A stretch of DNA of 20,137 bases from CAYSUS01 sp964434165 (GTDB taxonomy: Bacteria; Planctomycetota; Planctomycetia; Pirellulales; Thermoguttaceae), in contig CAYSUS010000117.1 in assembly GCA_964434165.1 (NCBI GenBank), positions 1-20,137 of the forward strand. The letters run 5' to 3'. The translations under genes and the position numbers were made by a program. Positions 13,584-20,137 of this stretch are shown piece after piece; positions within the stretch are counted from its first letter, which is position 1; each line of letters starts with the position of its first letter. The notes under the pieces are model-generated. The model did not search any database, was not told the origin of the DNA, and worked only from the letters and a program-made list of their open reading frames with translations.

Positions 13584-14192
13584 TCAATTGAGCGGGATCA
13601 GCTTCGGCTTGGGGAGCTTGGTGCCGAACACCCATCCGTACCGGCCCACCAGGTCGCGGTAGCTCAGGCGCAGGAAGTCGTGCATTTCGTCGGGCGGCGA
13701 GTCCGCGAGCCACCGGTCCGCCAACTGCCGGGCGAGGGCGTCGAACCGAGCCTGCGAGCTGCCGTGGGCGAAGCATCGCCCATCGTGGCGCCGAATGTCG
13801 CCATCGAAAGCCGGGCTGATATGCCACAACTCATGAATCACGGTGGTGAGCTTCTCGATGTGCGCCAGCTCGAAGAACCGAGGCAGGTAGAACCGCAGGA
13901 TATAGAGGATCTCGCGGCCGGAAGGATCGAGGTACCGCTGCGCGGTATAGCGCCGCCCGCGCCGAATCGTGAAGTCGCGCCCTCCCTCGAACCGCATCGG
14001 GGTCAGCGACGCGTACAGCCCGTGACGGGCTGCGCTGCGCGTCTGGGAGAAGCAGACGGCCACGCGCTCCAGATCCACGTGGGTCAGCTCAGGCAGCCTC
14101 GCGATCAGATCGCCGCAGAGCCGGCGCATGTGGAGCGTGAAATCGAAGCCCGACAGTCCCGTCGCATCCGTGCGGCTGGGAGTTTCCGCCAT
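13584..14192 (-). CDS. Putative HExxH zinc metallopeptidase
   Basis: A 202-residue protein with the zinc-protease motif HELWH (120-124, within TTVIHELWHISPAFDGD). Further histidines at 136 (RRHDGR) and 143 (FAHGSS) could supply the third ligand. The helix before it (ILYILRFYLPRFFELAHIEKL) is hydrophobic but not a clear membrane segment, and there is no signal peptide, so it is probably cytoplasmic. It resembles small uncharacterised 'putative metallopeptidase' proteins, some found in phages. Substrate unknown. The ATG at 14192 has GAGGG 7 nt upstream. It lies 85 nt after rplQ on the same strand and may be the last gene of the ribosomal transcript. Confidence 0.72.
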   Translation of the reverse strand: MAETPSRTDATGLSGFDFTLHMRRLCGDLIARLPELTHVDLERVAVCFSQTRSAARHGLYASLTPMRFEGGRDFTIRRGRRYTAQRYLDPSGREILYILRFYLPRFFELAHIEKLTTVIHELWHISPAFDGDIRRHDGRCFAHGSSQARFDALARQLADRWLADSPPDEMHDFLRLSYRDLVGRYGWVFGTKLPKPKLIPLN

Positions 14193-14277
14193 GCCGGGTC
14201 CCTCGTTCCATTCGGCCGCGATGAAGACCAGGAGGACGCGCCCACTCCTGTTCCACCCGCCTTCGGCCAGAAGGGCC

Positions 14278-14973
14278 TCAGGTCTCCTTCGACTCCTCCC
14301 CGGCGGACTCCGCGCCCGGTTCGGTCTGGGATTCCTCTTCCGCGCTCGGCTCGGGAGCCTCGGGCTCGGAAGGGGCAGGATCGGGCTCCGGCTCGAAGGA
14401 GGGCTTGGCTTGGGGCTCGAACGAGGGCTTGGCGGACTTGCGGCGCTTGCGGTCGTGCTTGCCGACGAACTCCAACAGCGCGCGGGTGCCGGCGTCGCCC
14501 AGCCGCGGCTTGGCCAGGCGGAGGACGCGCGTGTATCCGCCCGGCCGATCGACCATGCGCGGGGCGATGTCGTCGAACAGGATCTCGACGGCCTCCTTGT
14601 CCCCCAGAAGCTTCAGCACGCGCCGCCGGGCGGCCAATGCCGGGGCGACGGTCTGGTTCCACTCCTGCCACTGCGGACTGGCACGCCACGCGCGCCATTT
14701 CTCGCTGTGACGCTCTGCGCTGGGCTCCAGCTTCTCGGCGGCCTCGATGTGGGGCAGGGCGCGGCGCGCGATCGTCACGCAACGCTCGACCAGCGGCCGG
14801 ACCTCTTTGGCCTTCTGGAGGGTCGTGATGATCCTGCCCTTGACCTTGGGCGCGTTGTCCTCGCCCTCCGCGTCCCGCTCGGTCAGGATCAACGCGGCGG
14901 CGAGATTGCGGAGCAGGGCTCGCTGGTGGTTCGGGTTGCGTCCGAGCTTTCGGCCTCGTCGTCGGTGTCGCAT
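14278..14973 (-). CDS. rplQ: 50S ribosomal protein bL17, enlarged
   Basis: bL17 lies near the peptide exit of the large subunit. The conserved start MRHRRRGRKLGRNPNHQ, the KAKEVRPLVERCVTIAR helix, the segment ILFDDIAPRMVDRPGGYTRV and the end ALLEFVG identify it. At 231 residues it is nearly twice the common length of about 120. The extra material consists of an insertion around 33-44, a Trp-rich insertion around 72-115 (SEKWRAWRASPQWQEWNQ), and an acidic, proline-rich tail from about 185 that begins with a KPSFEP repeat. Similar enlargement is something I recall from planctomycetes. It follows rpoA as in most bacteria; gap 75 nt. Confidence 0.95.
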   Translation of the reverse strand: MRHRRRGRKLGRNPNHQRALLRNLAAALILTERDAEGEDNAPKVKGRIITTLQKAKEVRPLVERCVTIARRALPHIEAAEKLEPSAERHSEKWRAWRASPQWQEWNQTVAPALAARRRVLKLLGDKEAVEILFDDIAPRMVDRPGGYTRVLRLAKPRLGDAGTRALLEFVGKHDRKRRKSAKPSFEPQAKPSFEPEPDPAPSEPEAPEPSAEEESQTEPGAESAGEESKET

Positions 14974-15048
14974 GGCGGTGGCGTCTCGATAGCGGAAGGG
15001 TGTGGGGTGGCCGGCCGGGGGAGCCGGGCGCGCGGCGGGCCTCGGGTC

Positions 15049-16047
15049 TCAGAAGGGGCTGGCGGCCGCGGGCGGAACGCGCATTCCCAGGCGCAGGCCC
15101 AGATCGGTCAGACGCTCGTTGACCTCGCGGAGGGTCGTCTCCCCGAAATTGCGGACCTCCAGGAGCTGGTCCTCGGAGCGGCTGACCAGGTCGCGAACCG
15201 TGTGGATGTTCTCCGACTCCAGGCAGTTGTTCGCCCGCACCGAGAGGTTCAAGTCCGAGATGCTCATCGACAGCTTGGCGTCGATCGCCGGATCCGCGCC
15301 CGGCAGCGCCGCGGTGCGGCCCTCGGCGAAGACCATGGGGCCCAGCTCGTTGTACTGGACGAACGGGTTGAGGTGCTTGCGGAGGATCTTGGCCGCCTCG
15401 ACCAGGGCCATTTCGGGCGAAATGGAGCCGTTGGTGGTGATCTCCATCGTCAGCTTGTCGTAGTTGGTCTTCTGCCCGACGCGGGTCTCCTCGATCTCGT
15501 AGCGGACCTTGACCACGGGGCTGAACGCGGCGTCGAGCGGGATGATGCCGATCTCCTGGATGGTGGCCGCCCGCTCCGAGGCCGGCACGTAGCCGCGGCC
15601 GTTCTCCACCACCATCTCCATGACGAAGGGGACGTCGTCGGTGAGCGTGGCGAGCGCGTGATCGGGATTGACCACCTGGACGTCAGCGTCGGCCTGCACG
15701 TCGGCGCCGGTGACCACGCCGCGGGCGTTCTTCTCGATGCGGACCACCCGCGTCTGCTCGCTGAAGTTCTTCACCACCAGCGACTTGACGTTGAGGACGA
15801 TGTCGGTCACGTCCTCGACCACGCCGGGGATCGTCGTGAACTCGTGCTGCGCGCCGTGCAGCTTCAGTTGCGTGACCGCGCTACCTTCCAGGCTGGACAG
15901 GAGGATCCGTCGGAGGCTGTTGCCTACCGTCACGCCGAACCCGCGCTCGAACGGCTCGGCCACGAACTTGCCGTACGTCCCGGTCAGGGTCGACCTCTCG
16001 CACGTCACTTGGCTGGGCAACTCAAGTCCGCGCCATCGAATACGCAT
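15049..16047 (-). CDS. rpoA: DNA-directed RNA polymerase subunit alpha
   Basis: A 332-residue alpha subunit, the platform for polymerase assembly and activator contacts. The N-terminal domain (about 1-235) shows FERGFGVTVGNSLRRILLSS, IPGVVEDVTDIVLNVK and GYVPA. The C-terminal domain (about 260-325) shows the two helix-hairpin-helix segments LSVRANNCLESENIHTVRDL and LLEVRNFGETTLREVNERL that bind UP elements. Length is normal. The ATG at 16047 has GGAG 7 nt upstream. It is between rpsD (49-nt gap) and rplQ. Confidence 0.98.
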   Translation of the reverse strand: MRIRWRGLELPSQVTCERSTLTGTYGKFVAEPFERGFGVTVGNSLRRILLSSLEGSAVTQLKLHGAQHEFTTIPGVVEDVTDIVLNVKSLVVKNFSEQTRVVRIEKNARGVVTGADVQADADVQVVNPDHALATLTDDVPFVMEMVVENGRGYVPASERAATIQEIGIIPLDAAFSPVVKVRYEIEETRVGQKTNYDKLTMEITTNGSISPEMALVEAAKILRKHLNPFVQYNELGPMVFAEGRTAALPGADPAIDAKLSMSISDLNLSVRANNCLESENIHTVRDLVSRSEDQLLEVRNFGETTLREVNERLTDLGLRLGMRVPPAAASPF

Positions 16048-16096
16048 AGCGAGTCTCCGGTGAGAAGGGTGCCGGCTGGGAGAGGGGACGGGCGGG

Positions 16097-16723
16097 CTAC
16101 CTGGAGCACAGCTCCAGGATCAACTGCACCTGGACGGGGATCGACACGTCGGCCGATTCCGGCAGACGCACCACCTGACCCTCCGGCTCCGCTTCTTCCG
16201 AGCGGGACAGGAAGTCGGGCACCGGGCGGTTGTATTCCTCCAGGCACGCCTTGACCTTCTGAAGGCTCTTGGGCCGGTTCTTGACGCGGATCGTGTCCCC
16301 CACGCGGGTCAGGTAGCTGGGCACATCGACCTTGCGGCCGTTGACCGTGACGTGCCCGTGCGCGATGAGCTGCCGAGCCTGGGCGCGGCTCAACCCGAAC
16401 CCCAGCCGGTGGACGATGTTGTCCAGCCGTCGCTCCAGCAGGCTCATCAGCACCTCGCCGGTGTTGCCCCGCGACCGCGATGCGCGGGTGTAGTAGCGGC
16501 GGAACTGGCGCTCCAGCACGCCGTAATACGACTTGACCTTCTGCTTCTCGCGGAGGTGCACGCCGTAATCGGTCAGCTTGGGGCGACGAAACGTCTGCAT
16601 CCCCGGCGGGGCCTCGCGGCGCTCGAACGCGCACTTGGGCGTGTCGCAACGCGTCCCCTTGAGGAACAGCTTCATCCCCTCGCGACGGCACCTTCGACAT
16701 ACGGGACCGGTTGTACGAGCCAT
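16097..16723 (-). CDS. rpsD: 30S ribosomal protein uS4, zinc-binding (C+) form
   Basis: uS4 is a primary 16S rRNA binder in 30S assembly. Conserved segments include DYGVHLREKQKVKSYYG, RLDNIVHRLGF and RAQARQLIAHGHVTVNG. The N-terminus keeps the four cysteines of the zinc form: Cys9, Cys12, Cys26 and Cys31 (VCRRC ... RCDTPKC). At 208 residues it is normal. The 102-nt gap before it, after rpsK, is the longest of the core rpsK-rpoA stretch and could hold the autoregulatory leader known for S4 in other bacteria, but I saw no clear pseudoknot. Confidence 0.98.
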   Translation of the reverse strand: MARTTGPVCRRCRREGMKLFLKGTRCDTPKCAFERREAPPGMQTFRRPKLTDYGVHLREKQKVKSYYGVLERQFRRYYTRASRSRGNTGEVLMSLLERRLDNIVHRLGFGLSRAQARQLIAHGHVTVNGRKVDVPSYLTRVGDTIRVKNRPKSLQKVKACLEEYNRPVPDFLSRSEEAEPEGQVVRLPESADVSIPVQVQLILELCSR

Positions 16724-16825
16724 ACCTGAACTTGCTCCAAACCGCTTGGCTTAGGTGGTTTGTCTTCGCGTGGTTTTCGAAGTGAGGCCGAGACAACCCG
16801 GAGAAACGGCCAGCCGGCCGCCCGA

Positions 16826-17212
16826 CTACACGCGGCGGCGCTTTTTCGGACGGCACCCGTTGTGGGGCAGGGGCGTCACGTCCTCGATCGACTTGATCGT
16901 CAGACCCGCCGCCTGCAGGGCGGTGATCGCACTCTCGCGCCCGCTGCCGGGCCCCTTGACCTTCACGTCCACTTCCTTCAGCCCGAACTTGATCGCCTTC
17001 TCGGCCGCTTGCTGCGCCGCCATCTGGCCGGCGAACGGCGTACTCTTGCGACTCCCCTTGAAGCCGCTGGAGCCGGAACTCGACCAGCACAGGGTGTCGC
17101 CCTTCGTGTCGGTGATGGTCACCGTGGTGTTGTTGAACGTGGCCTTGATGTGGGCGATCCCCACCGCCACGTTGCGACGCGCCTTACGCTTTCTCTGCTG
17201 TTGCTTCGCCAC
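16826..17212 (-). CDS. rpsK: 30S ribosomal protein uS11
   Basis: A 128-residue uS11, part of the 30S platform. The family core is intact: HIKATFNNTTVTITDTKGD, STPFAGQMAAQQAAEKA, KGPGSGRESAITALQAAGL and the end DVTPLPHNGCRPKKRRRV. The start codon is GTG at 17212 (GTG GCG AAG), with AGGTGG just upstream. It is 63 nt after the natural end of rpsM. Confidence 0.98.
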   Translation of the reverse strand: MAKQQQRKRKARRNVAVGIAHIKATFNNTTVTITDTKGDTLCWSSSGSSGFKGSRKSTPFAGQMAAQQAAEKAIKFGLKEVDVKVKGPGSGRESAITALQAAGLTIKSIEDVTPLPHNGCRPKKRRRV

Positions 17213-17275
17213 CGCACCACCTGATGTTCGTTGTCGCTAAGGGGCGACTGCCGCCGCCCGAAATCCCCCGGCCGC

Positions 17276-17331
17276 CTACCGCAGATCCTTCACGCCCTTC
17301 TTGCCGGCCACCGTCTTCTTCGGCCCCTTCG
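17276..17331 (-). other. Out-of-frame conserved C-terminal tail of uS13
   Basis: This segment encodes KGPKKTVAGKKGVKDLR followed by TAG in the frame one base off from the rest of rpsM. The tail matches the family consensus (ARTRKGP.KTVAGKK). The join lies in the sequence ACCCGAAGGGG on the coding strand, where an extra A would restore the frame and give a 129-residue protein. Confidence 0.9.
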
Positions 17332-17658
17332 GGTCCGTGCGTTGGTGCGCGTGCGCTGGCCGTGGACGGGCAGACCCCGGCGGTGGCGCAGGCCCCGATA
17401 GCACCCGATGTCCTTCAGCCTCGCCACGTTCTGGGCCAACTGCCGTCGCAACTGCCCCTCCACGACGTGGTCCTTGTCCAGCAGCGCCGTGAGCCGGGCG
17501 AGCTCGTCCTCGCGCAGGTCCCTGGCCCGCATCGTGGGCTCGATCCCCGCGTTATGGCAGAGGTCGCGGGCCGTCTTGAGCCCCACCCCGTACAGGTAGG
17601 TCAACGACACGGCTGCGGGCTTCTCGCCCGGAATGTCAACACCCAGCAAACGCGGCAT
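17290..17658 (-). CDS. rpsM: 30S ribosomal protein uS13 with a frameshifted C-terminus
   Basis: uS13 sits in the 30S head and contacts tRNA and bridge B1. The body is normal: MPRLLGVDIPGEKP, LTYLYGVGLKTARDL, GCYRGLRHRRGLPVHGQRTRTNARTR. After that arginine the frame as read gives an Arg-rich tail and a stop at 17290. The universally conserved tail appears instead when the A at 17329 is read twice: KGPKKTVAGKKGVKDLR, with stop at 17276-17278. So one base is missing, or the ribosome slips by -1. The start is ATG at 17658 with GGAG 8 nt upstream; an in-frame TTG two codons earlier is less likely. A sequencing error is the simplest explanation. Confidence 0.93.
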   Translation of the reverse strand: MPRLLGVDIPGEKPAAVSLTYLYGVGLKTARDLCHNAGIEPTMRARDLREDELARLTALLDKDHVVEGQLRRQLAQNVARLKDIGCYRGLRHRRGLPVHGQRTRTNARTRRGRRRRWPARRA

Positions 17659-17739
17659 GCCCAAACTCCCTGAAAACGCGAAGCACCGGCCGCCCCGCCC
17701 TTCGCCCGGGGCGGCGCCTGCGCTCGGCGTGGTGAACCC

Positions 17740-17853
17740 CTATCCCTGACGCTGTTTATGACGCGGATTCGTGCAAACCACATAGACCACGCCCCTCCGC
17801 CGGACGATCTTGCAGTTCTCGCAAACCCGCTTGACGCTGGCACGGACTTTCAT
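17740..17853 (-). CDS. rpmJ: 50S ribosomal protein bL36
   Basis: A complete 37-residue bL36, MKVRASVKRVCENCKIVRRR followed by the zinc site. Ligands are Cys11, Cys14, Cys27 and His32 (CENC ... CTNPRH), the standard zinc-containing form. The ATG at 17853 has GAGG about 10 nt upstream. It lies between map and rpsM; the 81-nt gap to rpsM holds no gene. The usual infA neighbour is absent. Confidence 0.97.
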   Translation of the reverse strand: MKVRASVKRVCENCKIVRRRGVVYVVCTNPRHKQRQG

Positions 17854-17896
17854 GATACGCACGCCTCTTAGGCTTCCGGACCGGGCAAAGCACTTT

Positions 17897-17926
17897 AGTA
17901 TAAGGGGCACCGTTCCGCTCGCACAA
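17897..17926 (-). promoter_or_regulatory. Possible internal promoter before rpmJ
   Basis: On the minus strand TATACT (17897-17902) has a partial -35, TTGTGC (17921-17926), 18 bp upstream. The -10 matches the consensus at five of six positions. It lies in the 159-nt gap between map and rpmJ, where it could boost ribosomal genes independently of secY-adk-map. Confidence 0.4.
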
Positions 17927-18012
17927 GGGCCACAAGGAGGATTCTCCCCCCGCCTCCCAGGCGGCCCCTTCGGCGCCGGGACGGCCCGCGGCGTCATGCC
18001 GAGCCAAGCGAA

Positions 18013-18861
18013 CTACCCGCTCGATTCGCCTTTCCCTTTCTCTCCACATAGCGCAGTTTGACCGGGCAGAAACACCTCGTCGAGCGGCTGCCCCGGCGGT
18101 GCCGTGAGGACGTACGGGCCGTGCTCGGTCATGGCCACCGTGTGCTCGAAATGGGCGCTGGGGCGTCCGTCCGCGGTCACCTGCGTCCAGTGATCTCGCT
18201 TGGTGCGGACCTGTTTGGTGCCCACGTTGACCATCGGCTCGATGGCGATCACCAGCCCGGGGCGGATGCGGAAGTCGCCCGTGCGCACGAGCTGCTTGCT
18301 GACGAAGTTGGGAACCTGGGGGTCTTCGTGCATGTCGCGGCCGATGCCGTGGCCGACAAAGGCCTCCACGACCGTGAATCCGTGATCGCGCACGTAGCGC
18401 GCCATCTCCACGGCCACCTGACTCCAGAGCGTGTACTTCCCCATCAACTCGATGGAGAGGTTCAGCACGCCCAGGGTCACGTCCAACAGGCGCTGCACCT
18501 GGGGCGAGACCGGGCCCACGGGGTAGGTCGCCGCCGCGTCGCCGCACCAGCCGTTGAGCTTGCAGCCCGTGTCGAGGCTGAGGATGTCGCCCTCGACGAG
18601 CTTCCGCGGCCCCGGAATCCCGTGCACGACCTCCTCGTTGACCGAGGTGCACGTGACGGCCGGAAACGGGACCTTGCCGGGGACGCCCTTGAACAGCGGC
18701 ACGGCCCGGTGCTGCTGGAAGAACTTCTCCACGGCCGCGTCGATCTGTCCAGTGGTCGCGCCGGGTCGGACCAGGGATGCGGCAAGCTGGTGGGCCTCCC
18801 AGACGAGAAGCCCCGCCTTGCGCATCAGGCCGATCTCCCGTGGCGAACGCAGGATTTCCAC
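18013..18861 (-). CDS. map: Methionine aminopeptidase, type I
   Basis: Removes the N-terminal methionine from new proteins. With the GTG at 18861 as start (282 residues, MEILRSPREIGLMRKAG) the metal and catalytic residues fall at His80, Asp97, Asp108, His171, Glu208 and Glu239, matching the E. coli enzyme. They lie in HGIPG, DTGCKLNGWCGD, GHGIGRDMHED, IAIEPM and AHFEHTVAMTEHG. The frame is open further up (ATG at 18954, and to 19023), but the added residues are basic and not family-like, so I prefer the GTG with GGAG 10 nt upstream. It follows adk by about 170 nt. Confidence 0.95.
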   Translation of the reverse strand: MEILRSPREIGLMRKAGLLVWEAHQLAASLVRPGATTGQIDAAVEKFFQQHRAVPLFKGVPGKVPFPAVTCTSVNEEVVHGIPGPRKLVEGDILSLDTGCKLNGWCGDAAATYPVGPVSPQVQRLLDVTLGVLNLSIELMGKYTLWSQVAVEMARYVRDHGFTVVEAFVGHGIGRDMHEDPQVPNFVSKQLVRTGDFRIRPGLVIAIEPMVNVGTKQVRTKRDHWTQVTADGRPSAHFEHTVAMTEHGPYVLTAPPGQPLDEVFLPGQTALCGEKGKGESSG

Positions 18862-19030
18862 GCCTCGTAATCTCCGCCGCTGGCAAGGAGCGTCGGCGCG
18901 CCGCACGATCCGGCCGACCCGCAGCGCCGAGGCGAGCCGCGCCGCGGCTTTCATTCCCGCCGTCCCTCCGGCGACCACCGCAGAAGGCAAGAACGAGCGC
19001 ACCGGCCACCACCCACGATGCAAGCCTTGG

Positions 19031-19594
19031 TCATTGCCCGGCGATGCCGTCCAGCACCGCCCGAATCCGCTCGAAAATCTCGTCCACCGTGCCCAGCCCG
19101 TCGATCGACCTCAGCAGCCCTTGCCGGCGGTAGTAGTCCAACAGGGGCTCGGTCTGATCGCGGTAGGCGACCAGTCGCTGGCGGATGACCTCGGGCGTGT
19201 CGTCCGCCCGGCCGCGCCCGGAAAGCCGCTGGAACAGCTCCTCTTCTGGGACCCGCAGCTCCAGCACCGCGTGCAGCGGCGTGCCCCGCTCCGCGAGCAT
19301 CTTGTCGAGGGCCTCGGCCTGGGCGATCGTCCGCGGGAAGCCGTCGAGAAGGTAGCCCCTCTGGCAGTCGGGCTCCTCCAGGCGCTCGCGGATGATCGCC
19401 ACGATGATGTCGTCGGGCACGAGCTGGCCGGCCGACATGTACTCGTCGGCCTTCTGTCCCACCTCGGTCTTCGCGTCGCGCGCCGCGCGGAGCATGTCGC
19501 CGGTGGAAAGGTGGGCGATCTGGTAGCGCGCGATGAGGCGCTCGGCCTGGGTGCCCTTCCCCGCCCCCGGCGGTCCGATGAACACGATTCGCAT
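19031..19594 (-). CDS. adk: Adenylate kinase, short-lid form
   Basis: Catalyses ATP + AMP to 2 ADP in the cytoplasm. Motifs: P-loop GPPGAGKGT (7-15), AMP site LSTGDMLRAA, LLDGFPRT, and RLSGRGRADDTPEVIRQRL, where the lid is only a short loop and lacks the zinc-type LID domain. The 187-residue length fits short-lid enzymes. The ATG at 19594 follows an AAGGGA sequence. It is 21 nt downstream of secY, in the common secY-adk-map order. Confidence 0.98.
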   Translation of the reverse strand: MRIVFIGPPGAGKGTQAERLIARYQIAHLSTGDMLRAARDAKTEVGQKADEYMSAGQLVPDDIIVAIIRERLEEPDCQRGYLLDGFPRTIAQAEALDKMLAERGTPLHAVLELRVPEEELFQRLSGRGRADDTPEVIRQRLVAYRDQTEPLLDYYRRQGLLRSIDGLGTVDEIFERIRAVLDGIAGQ

Positions 19595-19615
19595 GGTGCC
19601 GTTCCCTTGGGGGTC

Positions 19616-20137
19616 CTATTCCAACAGTCCGCGGTAATTGCGCATCACGAGGTGGCTGTCGATCTTCTGGACCAGGTCGAACGCCACGCTCACGGCGATC
19701 AGCAGGCTGGTGCCGCCGTAGAAACTGGCGACGCCGAAATCGACCTGCATCGCGCCCGACACGAGCGTCGGCACGATGGCCACGACCGAAAGGAACCCCG
19801 CGCCGACGTACGTGATCCGCACCATCACCTTCTCCAGGTAATCGGCCGTGCGCTTGCCGGGCCGATAGCCGGGGATGAAGGTGCCGTAGTTCTTGAGGTT
19901 GTCGGCCATGTCCTTGGGATTGAAGGTGATGGCCGTCCAGAAATAGCAGAAGAAGTAGATCAACGCGATGTACAGCACGTTGTAAATAAACGAATCGCCT
20001 CGCTGAAACGCGCGGTTCAGGTCGGTCAGCCACGTCTGCGCCGGGTAGAGCCTGGTGAGCCACCCGAAGATGACCGACGGGAACAGCAGCAGGCTACTGG
20101 CGAAGATGATGGGCATCACGCCAGCCTGATTCACTCG
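19616..20137 (-). CDS. secY: Protein translocase subunit SecY, C-terminal part
   Basis: The frame runs off the right edge, so only the last about 173 residues are seen. The segment starts RVNQAGVMPIIFASSLL, a diagnostic SecY stretch around transmembrane helix 7/8. It continues with membrane helices (FIYNVLYIALIYFFCYFW, then VGAGFLSVVAIVPTLVSGA and GTSLLIAVSVAFDLV) and the cytoplasmic loop YGTFIPGYRPGKRTADYLEKV, and ends HLVMRNYRGLLE. SecY forms the Sec channel for protein export and membrane insertion. The 3' end is intact. Confidence 0.97.
   Translation of the reverse strand, partial: RVNQAGVMPIIFASSLLLFPSVIFGWLTRLYPAQTWLTDLNRAFQRGDSFIYNVLYIALIYFFCYFWTAITFNPKDMADNLKNYGTFIPGYRPGKRTADYLEKVMVRITYVGAGFLSVVAIVPTLVSGAMQVDFGVASFYGGTSLLIAVSVAFDLVQKIDSHLVMRNYRGLLE

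Noticed and set aside
14128..16254. 708-codon plus-strand open frame
   Set aside because: Antisense to rplQ and rpoA; no recognisable domain.
18862..19023. Extra N-terminal region of methionine aminopeptidase
   Set aside because: The residues are basic and unlike the family; the active-site numbering matches E. coli when translation starts at the GTG at 18861.

Overview
The window is a GC-rich bacterial chromosome segment, most likely from a planctomycete. This rests on inference, not on a marker gene: bL17 is enlarged and inserted in the way I associate with Planctomycetota, there is a Tat-signal TIM-barrel sugar isomerase, a regulator combining an HTH with a 'LVEIMPELAEVGPW' tail, and intergenic debris of short repeats and hairpins between almost all genes. 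Every recognised gene except the GTPase at 2584-3795 lies on the minus strand, so transcription runs mostly right to left.

Right end (about 13584-20137): a spc/alpha ribosomal operon read as secY (partial) - adk - map - rpmJ - rpsM - rpsK - rpsD - rpoA - rplQ, followed by a small HExxH metallopeptidase. No infA fits between map and rpmJ. The rpsM reading frame is broken near its 3' end: the conserved basic C-terminal tail continues in another frame, which implies one missing base (an assembly error or a real frameshift).

Middle (about 6648-13282): lutA-lutB-lutC (lactate oxidation to pyruvate), then a Tat-exported sugar-isomerase-like protein, a 63-residue zinc ribbon protein, a secreted alpha/beta hydrolase and a family 2 glycosyltransferase. 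Upstream of lutA is an unusual minus-strand element. It has a 16-nt match to the complement of the 16S rRNA 3' tail, a 12-codon ORF, a second SD-like site that can pair with an anti-SD sequence, and a strong hairpin terminator. It could be a leader/attenuator for lutABC or an independent small RNA.

Left end (61-6506): a TetR regulator and a HlyD/YbhG-type membrane fusion protein, each preceded by the same TGTGA-N8-TCACA palindrome at almost the same distance from the start codon, which points to one regulon; then a GTPase with a DUF697-like C-terminus, galactokinase, an HTH regulator and a possible 52-residue small protein. A 35-bp hairpin repeat occurs upstream of galK and again upstream of the leader element, with all 29 non-spacer positions identical.

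No tRNA, rRNA, CRISPR array, transposase or prophage gene was seen. The best candidates for something new are the lutA-upstream RNA element, the shared TetR palindromes, the 35-bp repeat and the rpsM frameshift.
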